Assembly: GCF_019428685.1 (NCBI RefSeq)
Contig: NZ_CP080095.1
Span: 2,728,001 to 2,792,000, forward strand
DNA: 64,000 nt
Direction of reading: 5' to 3'
DNA from: Paraburkholderia edwinii
GTDB taxonomy: Bacteria > Pseudomonadota > Gammaproteobacteria > Burkholderiales > Burkholderiaceae
Shown here: positions 1 to 8,911 of the stretch, piece after piece
How the letters are laid out: every line of letters starts with the position of its first letter
Position numbering within the stretch: position 1 is the stretch's first letter
Notes under the pieces: model-generated
Databases searched by the model: none
What the model was told of the DNA's origin: nothing
Seen by the model: the letters and a program-made list of their open reading frames with translations, nothing else
Position numbers and translations under genes: made by a program

Positions 1-200
1 CTGACACGCTGATGCATGTCCATGATCGGCGCTCAGTCGTCACATCGTTATCCTTGGTGATACCAGTGATCAACGATCGATGCTGCGTGCGGTGAGTTTG
101 CACGACACGTCCGAATAGCTCGGGCAGTGCGGCGCGTGCCGCGTTGAACCGGCGTGCCACCGCGACAGGATGTTTGAGCGTCTCCAGCTCCCGAGGTCTT

Positions 201-1169
201 ATGTCTCAAGTTGACTGGCTAAGCCATCTGCTGCAAATGATCACCATCACCGGCCGGCTGGAGGTTCGCTGCACGTACGGTGCGCCCTGGCGCGTGGCCT
301 GGCCTCAATCCGCGCGCCACGAGATTCCATATCACGTCGTGCTCAAGGGCAGGGCCATTATCGAGGACCCGACGGAGAAGACGGCCAGGGAGCTCGTGGG
401 CGGTGACATCGTGCTGCTGCCGCACGGTGTGGCACACGTGCTGCACGACGGCAGCGGACATACGCCGGGGCTGACCTACGAACGCAGAGGTTCCGCCGGA
501 TTGACCTTCAGCCAGAATGACGGCCCGGGCGAACGCCTCGACATGTTGTGCGGGCGCTTTTTCATTGAGCCGCCTCATGATCGGCTGATTCGCAGTTACC
601 TGCCCACGAACCTGGTAGTACGGGCGATGGACGCTTATGGTGACGAGGGCGCCTCATCCGCTTCGAACTGCCTGGCCGTTCTCGTGGGACTGATGCGCGT
701 GGAGTCCGCCAGTGACAAACTGGGTGGCTACGCCATACTGAACGCGCTGAGTTCGGCGCTGTTTACGCTTGTGCTGCGTGCAGCGAGCGAATCCGAGCAG
801 GCCCCGGCGGGCTTGTTGGCGCTCGCCGGCCATCCGCGGCTGGCGCCGGCCATCGCCGCGATGATCGCTGACCCGGCGCGGCCCTGGAACCTGCCCGAGC
901 TAGCCGACTTATGCAGCATGTCACGCGCCACCTTCATGCGGCACTTTCAAGACAAGCTGGGTTTTTCGGCCGTCGAGTTGCTGACTGACATACGGATGAG
1001 CCGGGCCGCGAACGAACTGAAGAAGCCAGGCGTGTCCACCGAGGCTGTCGCCGAATCAGTAGGATACCGATCCGTCTCCGCATTCGGACGAGTATTTACC
1101 GAGTGGACGGGTATGAGGCCAGGACGATGGCGCCGTCTCGCGCGCGAGGTCAGTAACGGAAGCAAATAA
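201..1169 (+). CDS. AraC-family transcriptional regulator with N-terminal cupin domain
   Basis: The 322-residue protein has a cupin-type effector domain in roughly residues 10-190, including the motif GGDIVLLPHG. A C-terminal AraC double helix-turn-helix follows, with LADLCSMSRATFMRHF and the second-helix signature VAESVGYRSVSAFGRVF. The start at 201 is chosen over an in-frame ATG at 144 because GAGG sits 4 bp before it and homology begins there. The next genes on the same strand encode an AhpD-like protein and an alpha/beta hydrolase, so it probably controls them; this is inferred from position only. The effector is unknown. Confidence 0.85.
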   Translation: MSQVDWLSHLLQMITITGRLEVRCTYGAPWRVAWPQSARHEIPYHVVLKGRAIIEDPTEKTARELVGGDIVLLPHGVAHVLHDGSGHTPGLTYERRGSAGLTFSQNDGPGERLDMLCGRFFIEPPHDRLIRSYLPTNLVVRAMDAYGDEGASSASNCLAVLVGLMRVESASDKLGGYAILNALSSALFTLVLRAASESEQAPAGLLALAGHPRLAPAIAAMIADPARPWNLPELADLCSMSRATFMRHFQDKLGFSAVELLTDIRMSRAANELKKPGVSTEAVAESVGYRSVSAFGRVFTEWTGMRPGRWRRLAREVSNGSK

Positions 1170-1365
1170 AGACCTGACTTTTGACGTGCAGTCACGTTGA
1201 AGCCGAACGACCCGCGGCGTGCGATCCCATACCACATCAGGCAGGATTAATTTGTTCAGTTTAAGTGATCCTTTTCGGCTTTTTATTGAGTAGCGCGAGT
1301 CTCGAAATCGGTGGGGCATCGGCCTAGAGTGGAAGCTCTTACCCAACCGACGAAAGGGCCGCGAT

Positions 1366-1905
1366 ATGAGCCGAATTTCTGTTCCCGCCATCGAGTCCGC
1401 CACCGGCGCCACCGCTGATATCTACACGCGAGTCAAGAAGATTTCCGGTGGCCGCGTTCCGAACACGTACGCTGCGTTGGGCCATCTTGTACCGCAGTCT
1501 CTTGCCGCGGTGCTCGATGCCCAGGCCGCATTAGCTTCGAGCGGCTTGAGCCGCCAGGAATTCGAAACCATCAAGCTGTTGATCAGCGCAAAGACCGGTT
1601 GCGATGTTTGCGTGGCCGCGCACAGCTTCGTGGGCAAGATGACCGGCCTGCCGGTCGATGCTTTGCGTGCCATTCGCGAGGGGCGAGCCACGGGTGATGC
1701 CAAACGGGATGCTCTCGTGCGTTTCGTGTCCCATCTGCATACCACCAGCGGCACGATCAGCGAGGAAGAGTTCGCCGCGATCCGCGCGGCGGGCTATACC
1801 GACGTCCAGTTGGCGGCGATCTCGCTGACCATGGCGCTCGGTATCTTCACCAATACCTTCAATCGTATCAACAGCACCGACGTCGACTTCCCGTCGGTCG
1901 AGTGA
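1366..1905 (+). CDS. AhpD-like / carboxymuconolactone decarboxylase-family protein
   Basis: This 179-residue protein carries the AhpD core motif CxxCxxxH in GCDVCVAAHSF, near residues 82-92. In the family, the cysteine pair and histidine give peroxidase or disulfide-reductase activity. The rest is helical, as expected for a CMD fold. A purine-rich GAAAGG precedes the ATG. The start lies about 200 bp after the AraC gene and the stop about 90 bp before the hydrolase, so the two enzyme genes probably form an operon. A role in peroxide or organic hydroperoxide defence is likely. The substrate is not determinable. Confidence 0.85.
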   Translation: MSRISVPAIESATGATADIYTRVKKISGGRVPNTYAALGHLVPQSLAAVLDAQAALASSGLSRQEFETIKLLISAKTGCDVCVAAHSFVGKMTGLPVDALRAIREGRATGDAKRDALVRFVSHLHTTSGTISEEEFAAIRAAGYTDVQLAAISLTMALGIFTNTFNRINSTDVDFPSVE

Positions 1906-1994
1906 GCCGCCTTGCCGGGCGTGCAGCGCATCGTATGGGTTCGCGCCCGGCACCCTATGAACGTAGCGTGCGCCAATACGAGGGATATCGACTT

Positions 1995-2765
1995 ATGACC
2001 GCACAGACCTTCGAATTTGACGGGCCGCGAGGCTACCGTCTTGCTGGAAGACTGGAACTGCCGGACGGAACACCACAGGGATGGGCCATACTCGCCCACT
2101 GCTTTACGTGTGGAGCGGACAGCAAAACGGCCGCGCGCCTCGCACGCGCCCTGGCCGCGCGTGGCATTGGCGTGTTGCGTTTCGATTTTGCCGGGCGAGG
2201 AGATAGCGGAGGAAGCTTTACCGACATGACCTTCGCCGCCGACGTGGAAGATCTCATAGCGGCCGGTGAGGCGATGACCAGAGAAGGCAAGCCGCCATCC
2301 GTGCTGATTGGCCACAGCCTCGGTGGCGTGGCCGTCCTGATGGCGGCGGGCGAGATGCCGGGTATCCGCGCAGCGGTCACACTGGGCGCTCCCTTCGATA
2401 TCAGCGATATCCTGTATGAGTCTGATCCACTCAGCCTTCAAACCATCGAGACTGAAGGGGAAGTTGAGGTATTGATGGCCGGCAGACCGTTTGTCGTGCG
2501 CAAGAGTTTTGTCGATGACCTGGCGCGTCACGACTTCGCGTCGCGGATCGCCCAGCTGCGCATTCCATTGCTGGTGTTGCATTCGCCGCGCGATGCGACG
2601 GTCAGTATCGAAAACGCCGCGCGCATCTTTACGATCGCGACGCACGCGAGGAACTTCATTTCCCTCGACAACGCGGACCACTTGCTCACACGCGGAGCGG
2701 ACGCGGACTATGCCGCCGCAAGGATATCGAGCTGGGCCAGCCGGAATCTGAGCCCTGAGCATTGA
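1995..2765 (+). CDS. Alpha/beta hydrolase
   Basis: This 256-residue protein has the alpha/beta-hydrolase fold. The oxyanion-region motif is AHCFTCGADS, the nucleophile elbow is GHSLGG (the serine is the catalytic nucleophile), and the motif DNADHLL near the C terminus supplies the histidine. It resembles the hydrolase half of OsmC-associated hydrolases found in redox-stress loci, but no OsmC domain follows here. The ATG at 1995 is chosen because the family's N-terminal strand starts just after it. A longer reading frame from 1902 would overlap the upstream stop. A hairpin follows 30 bp after the stop. The substrate is unknown. Confidence 0.85.
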   Translation: MTAQTFEFDGPRGYRLAGRLELPDGTPQGWAILAHCFTCGADSKTAARLARALAARGIGVLRFDFAGRGDSGGSFTDMTFAADVEDLIAAGEAMTREGKPPSVLIGHSLGGVAVLMAAGEMPGIRAAVTLGAPFDISDILYESDPLSLQTIETEGEVEVLMAGRPFVVRKSFVDDLARHDFASRIAQLRIPLLVLHSPRDATVSIENAARIFTIATHARNFISLDNADHLLTRGADADYAAARISSWASRNLSPEH

Positions 2766-2795
2766 TTGATATCGGCCTTGCGTTCACTAGCGCTT

Positions 2796-2819
2796 CACCC
2801 GGAGCTGATGCTCCGGGTG
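2796..2819 (+). terminator. Hairpin after the hydrolase gene
   Basis: A perfect 10-bp inverted repeat (CACCCGGAGC / GCTCCGGGTG) with a 4-nt loop starts 30 bp after the hydrolase stop. There is no T tract, so termination on the plus strand is plausible but not certain. It could also serve the convergent DUF3331 gene, which ends 28 bp further on. Confidence 0.5.
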
Positions 2820-2846
2820 CACTCGGGTGCGTCGGATCGCCGCTTT

Positions 2847-3284
2847 CTATCCTTCGTAGCCGTCCAGGTCTGATTCGACGGCCGAGGCTAGAATCATCCG
2901 GTTCCCGTTGAATGGCGACTTGCGATGAATCGGCATCGGTTTGAAGACAAAATCGCGCGGTTGAATGTGAAGCCCTGTGACCGCGCACTGCGAATAGCGG
3001 CAAGCCCGCCCGATACGCCAGGTTTGCTCGCCATAGACGCCCGATCGTGAATCGCTCCAGCGCACCGCGATGGTCGTGGTGCTCAGCCTGCCCAGAATGA
3101 CCGCCTTCAGATTCGTTGGATCCACATGGAGTGTGTCAGTCTCGTCGAGCAGTGCGCCGCACGCGCGGACCTTGGCCCAGTTCCGGTGGATTCGCGCATG
3201 GATGTCCTCGGCAGTTGGCGATGGTCGAACAACAAGGTCCACGAGCGCGCGTGCGATGAACTCGTCTTTTCCAGTCTGGCGCAT
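2847..3284 (-). CDS. DUF3331 domain-containing protein
   Basis: This 145-residue protein matches the DUF3331 pattern: a TTTIAVRWSDSRSGVYGEQ strand, then a cysteine-containing stretch (ACRYSQCAVTGLHI) and an RDFVFKP turn. A strong GGAGG lies 5 bp before the ATG. The two Cys and one His in the core could bind a metal, but this is inference. It is convergent with the hydrolase gene. A second, divergent DUF3331 protein is encoded at 25286-25699. The family has no known function and I associate it with Burkholderia-group genomes. Confidence 0.75.
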   Translation of the reverse strand: MRQTGKDEFIARALVDLVVRPSPTAEDIHARIHRNWAKVRACGALLDETDTLHVDPTNLKAVILGRLSTTTIAVRWSDSRSGVYGEQTWRIGRACRYSQCAVTGLHIQPRDFVFKPMPIHRKSPFNGNRMILASAVESDLDGYEG

Positions 3285-4036
3285 ATCTACCTCCAGGCAA
3301 TTCCTCGTTTATAATTATTCTGTTATACGAATAAATCTGAATTCATGATCTTCACCGTTCAAGGAACGGAAGTTGAGCATCTCCGTTTGCGACACTAGCA
3401 AATACCAAAGCGACATTACCTTTCCGATAGATCCGTGCGTATTGTGTAGCGGGTAGCCGGGCAACATTAATGTCACATTGCACCGGTAGGCGGCATCAGC
3501 GACGACCTGCCATCCATTACGCCATAGTCACGCAGCTTAGACAACTAAACCAAGGTATTCATTTCAATCCAGGGATATCGTCTTTTTAAACGGAATTTCA
3601 CGGCGTGTTTCCGTAATATCGGTATCGTGGTTCCACATTGCTAATTCGTATATCCAGTTATACGAAGTTAAGACGTGTACCCGTCTAAGGATTCGTTATG
3701 GTGGAGGAGAGGTTCCCACAACATATCGAATGGCCAGATCGCGGACACCGGACGCTGTGCATGCCGTCGTCGACATGCACGTATCGCCGATTGCACCCGG
3801 TAGCGCGCATTGAACCACCACGAATATATGCAACGTGCGCGATCGTGGAAAGAGCAAACAAAAGTCAATACGAACGTATAGCCTGGGTCGACTAAAGATG
3901 CCGTAGTATTGAGCTAGCGTCGCACGCATCATTCTGAAATCAGTCGTTAGCGAGACCGATCGAACGCGATTAACGAAGCCGATCCTGGCATCGGGGTTCG
4001 ATGCGGATTCCCGTTTTCCGTTCTCGACAGCACAAG
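3285..4036. other. Intergenic region with inverted repeats
   Basis: This 752-bp AT-richer region has no supportable gene. It holds a 7-bp inverted repeat TTCGTAT (3645-3651) / ATACGAA (3660-3666) and the ATAC-N4-GTAT palindrome at 3868-3879. From about 3840 onward it is recognisably similar to the region before the second receiver gene (from about 30660), which suggests a conserved promoter and leader. Confidence 0.6.
3868..3879. promoter_or_regulatory. ATAC-N4-GTAT palindrome, site 1
   Basis: The sequence ATACGAACGTAT lies about 157 bp before the ATG of the response regulator at 4037. The same half-sites occur at five other intergenic places in the window. Site 3 (30691-30702) lies at the same distance from the paralogous receiver gene, which argues for an operator. 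Confidence 0.55.
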
Positions 4037-4402
4037 ATGATCGTAGTCATAGACGACGACCCGTCTGTTCGCGAGGCCGTCGAAAACCTCATCGCTTCGC
4101 GGGACTTTCCAGTGAGCAGCTATAGCTCGGCGGAGCAATTCGTCGCGTCAGGTGATTTTGATTCGGTTAGCTGTGTGGTCACGGATATCCAGATGCCGGG
4201 AATGAGCGGTATGCAATTGCAGCATTACCTGCGTGCGATTCACTGTTCCGCGCCGGTGATTCTGATGACGGCCTATTTCGACGAAAGCGCGCAGCGCGAA
4301 GCGATGACCAACGGTGCGGCGGCGTATCTGGTCAAGCCTTTCAGCAGCGCTGATCTGATCAGGGAAGTCGAAAGGGCACTCGCGTCGCGCGAATCGCCGT
4401 GA
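4037..4402 (+). CDS. Single-domain response regulator (receiver only), copy 1
   Basis: This 121-residue protein is a CheY-like receiver with no output domain. The acidic pocket is VIDDD, the phospho-acceptor aspartate lies in VVTDIQMPG, the switch threonine in LMTAYFD and the conserved lysine in VKPF. It is nearly identical to the protein at 30860-31225. It converges on the histidine kinase gene, which ends 84 bp away, and is a likely phosphorylation partner. With no DNA-binding domain it probably acts as a phospho-sink, a phosphorelay intermediate or a competitor of the FixJ-type regulators nearby. The ATG at 4037 is the start because the conserved strand beta-1 begins at residue 2. Confidence 0.9.
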   Translation: MIVVIDDDPSVREAVENLIASRDFPVSSYSSAEQFVASGDFDSVSCVVTDIQMPGMSGMQLQHYLRAIHCSAPVILMTAYFDESAQREAMTNGAAAYLVKPFSSADLIREVERALASRESP

Positions 4403-4485
4403 TTTTTTGTCGAATCACTTACTTTTTTCGTGCGGCTTTACCCTGGCGTTGCGAACAGATTGGCCCGCCTGGCGACCTGCGACGG

Positions 4486-6150
4486 TCAGTCGGATGCGCA
4501 CGGCACCGCGAACTGGAATGAGGTGCCCTGTTCGGGACTCGAGTAGACGACCAGTTTGCCGCCGTGCGCCTGGACGATCGAGCGGGATATCGACAGTCCC
4601 ATGCCCATGCCGTGTTTCTTCGTCGAATACATTGCTTCGAAAACGCGCCCCGTCAGATCCGCGCTAAACCCGACCCCGTTGTCGTGCACCGTGACTTGCA
4701 CCGCTTCTTTTCCGAGCATGGCTGTCGACACTTGCAACCGTCGTGGCCCGTCCTTGCCCGCCATCGCTTCGATCGCGTTGCGCATCAGATTGAGCATCAC
4801 CTGCTGAAGTTGCACGCGGTCGCCCAGTGCCGGCAGGGTTGCCGCCAGTTCGAGCCTCAGGCTGATCATATTGCGCTCGATGTCGCTGCGCAGCATCATC
4901 GCGACTTCGCGTATCGCGTCGTCAATGTGCACCGCGGTCTTGGCGAAGCCGGTTTTCCACGATAGCGCGCGCAAACCCGCGACCACTTTCGAGACGCGCT
5001 CCGCGTCGCGCGTCGTACGCGTCGCGGCCTGCCGGGCCTGCTCGAGATCCGGTCTTGATCGCACGAGCCAGCGCAGACAGGTTTCAGCGTTCGTCATGAC
5101 CGCCGTCAGCGGTTGATTGATCTCGTGGATGATCGACATCGCCAGTTCGCCCATTGCCGCAAAGCGCAGCGAGCGGGCCTGATCAGCCTGCGCGGTCTCG
5201 AGGGCCTCGGCCGCGAGCCGTCTTTCCGTCACGTCCCTGACGATGCCCACATATTCCAGGCCGCCTTCGGGATCGAGATTGGGATGTCCTTCCGCGCATA
5301 GATAGCGGATGTCGCCGTCGTGAATGGCGATCCGGTATTCGAACTTGAATACGCTGCATTGCGCCACTGCATCCGCTAAAGCCTGTTCGAACAGGGGCCG
5401 GTCGTCCTCGTATACGCGTTCGATAAACGCCCGATACGACAGATTGCTCTCATCCGGCAGATCGTAGATGCGGAAAAGCTCTTTCGAGGCGGTCATGCGT
5501 TGCGTTCGCACATTCCATCGCCAACTGCCGGTGCGGCTGATTCTCTGCCCCTCCGCCAGGGCGAATTCGGTCGCGAGCAGGTTGCGCTCGGCCGTTTGCA
5601 TCGCGTTTTCCGCCTGGACTGCGCGCGCTTCCAGACGGACATTGCGCAGCGCAAAGTCCGTCTGTGCGGCGAGCAGAAGGATGAACGCCCGCGCGGTCGT
5701 CGTCAGCTCGAGTTTCTCGCTGGCTTCACCGATCAACAACAGGTCGCCGCCGATTTCACTCGCATCGAGCGGTACCCAGTGAATATCAGCCGCCGCCGCG
5801 GCAGGTTGCGCACCGCCGGCGCGATCGGCTGCATGGTCAAACGGCGTGCGCGCGAAATCGAGCGCGAGACCGGATAACGCGGATGCGACGTGCCTGTCGT
5901 CATGAGGCGCGTTACAGATATGCATCATGACATCGTCGCCGATAAGATCGGCGCGGCAACGAATCACGGGTTTGCCGGGCACTCGCGCAACGACAAGCGC
6001 ACGACGCGCATCGCAAAATGAAAGGACACCCCGCATGAAAATTTCGAGTATTTCCCGCGAATCGGACTTGCCACGAATTTTCGTGGACCAGTCGACTAGC
6101 GTCGAAAGCCCGGTCACGTATCGAACTGCAGCTTCGCTCATTGACGACAT
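4486..6150 (-). CDS. PAS domain sensor histidine kinase
   Basis: This 554-residue protein has no clear membrane segment and is probably cytosolic. Residues 1-180 look like a GAF-type region. A PAS domain with PAC motif follows at about 205-320, including SRTGSWRWNV and GIVRDVTERR. The HisKA phospho-acceptor is in IIHEINQPLT and the HATPase domain holds NLMRNAIEAM, DNGVGF and GMGMGLSISRS. This is the FixL/TodS-like soluble architecture. It is the only kinase in the window, so it may serve both receiver proteins and the three FixJ-type regulators. A palindromic site lies 262 bp upstream at 6412-6423. The PAS ligand cannot be read from sequence. Confidence 0.9.
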   Translation of the reverse strand: MSSMSEAAVRYVTGLSTLVDWSTKIRGKSDSREILEIFMRGVLSFCDARRALVVARVPGKPVIRCRADLIGDDVMMHICNAPHDDRHVASALSGLALDFARTPFDHAADRAGGAQPAAAAADIHWVPLDASEIGGDLLLIGEASEKLELTTTARAFILLLAAQTDFALRNVRLEARAVQAENAMQTAERNLLATEFALAEGQRISRTGSWRWNVRTQRMTASKELFRIYDLPDESNLSYRAFIERVYEDDRPLFEQALADAVAQCSVFKFEYRIAIHDGDIRYLCAEGHPNLDPEGGLEYVGIVRDVTERRLAAEALETAQADQARSLRFAAMGELAMSIIHEINQPLTAVMTNAETCLRWLVRSRPDLEQARQAATRTTRDAERVSKVVAGLRALSWKTGFAKTAVHIDDAIREVAMMLRSDIERNMISLRLELAATLPALGDRVQLQQVMLNLMRNAIEAMAGKDGPRRLQVSTAMLGKEAVQVTVHDNGVGFSADLTGRVFEAMYSTKKHGMGMGLSISRSIVQAHGGKLVVYSSPEQGTSFQFAVPCASD

Positions 6151-6411
6151 AGATTCCGATATTTCGTTGAGATGCCAGATCCCTGCGGGTCGACGAGCAG
6201 TGCCCCGAAGACGCTGACGACGGCGACGGTCGGGACGCTCCCGATGGCTTCGGCGTCAAGCTTCTCGCACGCGGCCGGTATCAGATGTTCCGGGTCGCAT
6301 CAGCAGTTCGGCCGCAACGGACGTCACTGCCCCGTCGTCCACCTCGTCGCTCTACCAGCATTCAAGGTCGCCTGGCGTTGAAACGCAATGTGGAACAGGT
6401 ATCCGGCGGAT

Positions 6412-6423
6412 ATACGAACGTAT
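6412..6423. promoter_or_regulatory. ATAC-N4-GTAT palindrome, site 2
   Basis: ATACGAACGTAT, identical to site 1, lies in the 330-bp gap between the kinase start (6150, reading left) and the stop of the AraC gene (6481). The kinase is the only gene whose promoter could use it. Nothing else recognisable is in the gap. Confidence 0.5.
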
Positions 6424-6480
6424 CGAATACTGGGAGGATGAAGAACACCCAAGAGGTGCAGGTGAGCCGGCTAGTGTGCG

Positions 6481-7443
6481 TTAGGGTCGTTCGGTATCCA
6501 TATATTCAGAAGGATCCATGCCGTAGACTTTCCTGAATGCACGCAGGAAACTGCTGCGGCTCGCATAGCCGACGTTCCGCGCAATCTGATCGATCGAAAG
6601 TTCGTAGTTCGACGCAAGCATCGTCGCCGCCTGTCGCATCCGCAATTGCCGCAATACCGCGATCGGCGATTCGCCGATCAGGTCGGCAAAGCGCAGCATG
6701 AATGACGACCGGCTGAGGCCGGACAGTTGCGCTAGTGTGTGGATCGAATGCGGCGCGCCGGGCCGGTTGACCATCTCCGAGAACGCGCGTGCGATCTGAG
6801 GATCGCTTAGAATCGAGAAGCGCTCGCCCAGTTCACTCGTCGAGGTGAGTGAACGGCGCAGCAGCATGACAAGCACCTGCTTGAGCAAGGTCGTCGTCAT
6901 CGCGCTGACGCCTACCTGCTGCTCCGCCAGTTCGTCGATCACGGACTTCAGCTTTTGATCGAGCCGGTCTTCGACGTCGAAATGCTCGACGATCGGCGAC
7001 GTCAGCCCCGAAAACAACTCAATCGTGGTGCCGTAGGTCGCCTGAAAATAGCCGCACACGAGCGTCACTTCAGGTTTCTCCGTGCCGGCCACATAACGCA
7101 CCAGTGTGTTGCTTTGTTCCGAGGCGTCCAGATCGACCATTCTTAGTAACGGCACACGCCCTTGGGGATCGGAAGCGGTAATGCGAAACGGACGGTCAGC
7201 CGGCACGATGATCAGCATGTGCGGCGACAGACGGATCGGCGCATTTTCACCGACCACGAGTTCGCCGGTGCCGTCCAGGTTGTAATGCAGGCCGGGCATT
7301 TTCGATGCGGTAAACGACAGACTCCAGCCCGGACTCACGTGACATTCGGCGAGGTCGACAAATTTCACATCCAGCCGCATCAGCAGGTTGTCGAGGTCGG
7401 TCGTCGAGATTCGGGAGAGTCGCGTCATTGCCACGTCCTGCAT
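6481..7443 (-). CDS. AraC-family transcriptional regulator
   Basis: This protein of about 320 residues has a cupin-like N-terminal sensor domain (residues ~40-190) and a C-terminal AraC DNA-binding domain. The latter shows LAQLSGLSRSSFMLRF and IARNVGYASRSSFLRAFRKVYG. The start at 7443 has GGAG 3-4 bp upstream; an ATG at 7428 is an alternative. It sits in the same orientation as the kinase gene, 330 bp before it, but that gap argues against a simple operon. It lies between receiver copy 1 and FixJ copy 1, a place where the second copy of the module has no gene. The target is unknown. Confidence 0.85.
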   Translation of the reverse strand: MQDVAMTRLSRISTTDLDNLLMRLDVKFVDLAECHVSPGWSLSFTASKMPGLHYNLDGTGELVVGENAPIRLSPHMLIIVPADRPFRITASDPQGRVPLLRMVDLDASEQSNTLVRYVAGTEKPEVTLVCGYFQATYGTTIELFSGLTSPIVEHFDVEDRLDQKLKSVIDELAEQQVGVSAMTTTLLKQVLVMLLRRSLTSTSELGERFSILSDPQIARAFSEMVNRPGAPHSIHTLAQLSGLSRSSFMLRFADLIGESPIAVLRQLRMRQAATMLASNYELSIDQIARNVGYASRSSFLRAFRKVYGMDPSEYMDTERP

Positions 7444-7831
7444 TTTCTCCACCCACCGGTCGCCGCAAAGTGGTTTGACCCGGGTTTCCTTGAGGAAGCC
7501 CAAAGCCCACGCGGCATCGCTCTGGTCGATTGCATCATTCCTGATTCATCCATTTTTGCATAAACAGCCACAAGAAGGGCGCACTGTCCAAGGGTACTCT
7601 CGCTGTCACGCGGCTTGTCGGCGCGACATTCTAATCAGCCCTGTCATTCATTTGCCATGGTTAAAGAAAACATCATTCAAAAATGGACGAATAGCGACTC
7701 ACTCCGGATTCTTTGCTTCTCAGTGCCCTATAGACTTGCTATTCATCCGTACCCCCTCCGCATAAGTGCGCGCGCATGGCTTAAGCACGGAGCGCGGTGG
7801 TATCCAGCACATCATTACACAGGAGCCAAGC
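7444..7831. other. Upstream region of FixJ-type regulator copy 1
   Basis: This 388-bp gap between divergent genes has no supportable gene. The stretch 7680-7760 is alignable with 31243-31320 before FixJ copy 2: both contain TGGACGAATAG, a GACTCA block and a following AT-rich segment. It probably contains the conserved promoter of these two genes. Confidence 0.5.
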
Positions 7832-8569
7832 GTGGCAGCATATGCAATTGGACCGGGCGCTCAAGCTGCTTCCACGGTCTTCGTTGTCGACGACGACGAT
7901 TCGGTGCGGGAAGCTCTTCAAGGATTACTGACATCCGTGGGCCTTCGTTCGAAGGCTTTTGCAACCGCCCAGGCATTCCTCGAATACGACGAGGCCGACG
8001 TCGGTGCAACCGCGAGCTGCCTGGTGGTCGATATCCGTATGCCCGGGATCGGCGGTCTTGATCTGCAAAGCCGTCTCGTGCAAAGAAGGCGCGTTCCGCC
8101 GATCATTTTCATGTCGGCGTTCGGCGACGTCGCCATGACGGTTCAGGCGATGAAAGCCGGCGCGCGAGATTTCCTGCCCAAGCCGTTTCGCGATCAGGAC
8201 ATGCTCGATGCGGTCTGTTCAGCCCTGAAATACGACGAACAGATGCGAGCGTTGGAGAAATCGCGCGAAAGCCTGGAGGAACGGTATCGCTCTTTGTCCG
8301 ATCGCGAGCGTGCGCTCCTGCAAATGTTGGGCGACGGGCTGATGAACAAGCAGATTGCATCGAGGCTTTGCTTAAGCGAAATCACCGTCAAAGTCGGGCG
8401 CCGTCAATTGATGCAGAAGATGAGGGCTCGCAATTTTGTGCAACTGATCAAGATGGAAAGTCTGATAAGGGGCCTGGACAACCAGAAGGTACGCGCATCA
8501 TACGAGGGCGGCGCGAACGAAGTGGCCTATCGGCTGGAATCGGCTATCGCACGCGTCTTGCACGAGTAA
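7832..8569 (+). CDS. FixJ-type response regulator (receiver plus LuxR HTH), copy 1
   Basis: The protein has 245 residues. The receiver domain holds VVDDDDSVREAL, the acceptor aspartate in VVDIRMPG, and KPFRDQDML. A LuxR/FixJ helix-turn-helix follows with LSDRERALLQMLGDGLMNKQIA. The start is a GTG with AGGAG 6 bp before it, at the position matching the GTG of the paralogue at 31392; an in-frame ATG further upstream lacks this signal. It is strongly similar to the 31392-32048 protein but has an extra tail of about 25 residues. In this class, phosphorylation drives dimerisation and promoter activation. Confidence 0.9.
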   Translation: MAAYAIGPGAQAASTVFVVDDDDSVREALQGLLTSVGLRSKAFATAQAFLEYDEADVGATASCLVVDIRMPGIGGLDLQSRLVQRRRVPPIIFMSAFGDVAMTVQAMKAGARDFLPKPFRDQDMLDAVCSALKYDEQMRALEKSRESLEERYRSLSDRERALLQMLGDGLMNKQIASRLCLSEITVKVGRRQLMQKMRARNFVQLIKMESLIRGLDNQKVRASYEGGANEVAYRLESAIARVLHE

Positions 8570-8911
8570 CCCTACGTACCCGCTAAACATCCCTAACCGC
8601 CGCCGTGCGCTTTAACGCGAGCGGGTGCGACCTCCTTGCGTCGGGCCGCATGCTCATTGTTCGCTCAAGAAGCGCGCTTGCCGGACCGCCGTGGTGACTT
8701 CCTCCTGTCACTGTCGCGACGAAACACGCGAACGGCTCTCGATGTTCCCTCTTGCTTACCTTCTGAGCGACGCGATCGCGCCCAGCGCGTTTTGCGTGAT
8801 ACGCGAGCCAATCTGAATTGGCCGGGCCAAACGCTAGTCGCTGTGCATTTTGAACCTTCGATGGTACAAATAGAAGAACCAAGATTGCTCAATTTTGTGT
8901 ATATCAAGAAT
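8570..8911. other. Intergenic region before the MocR gene
   Basis: This 342-bp region has no supportable gene. The reading frame of the MocR gene stays open through it, but the protein family's N terminus begins at 8912, so it is treated as a leader. Confidence 0.4.

Noticed and set aside
1794..2762. A 322-codon minus frame opposite the hydrolase gene
   Set aside because: It is antisense to a well-supported alpha/beta hydrolase and has Arg/His-rich, non-protein-like composition.
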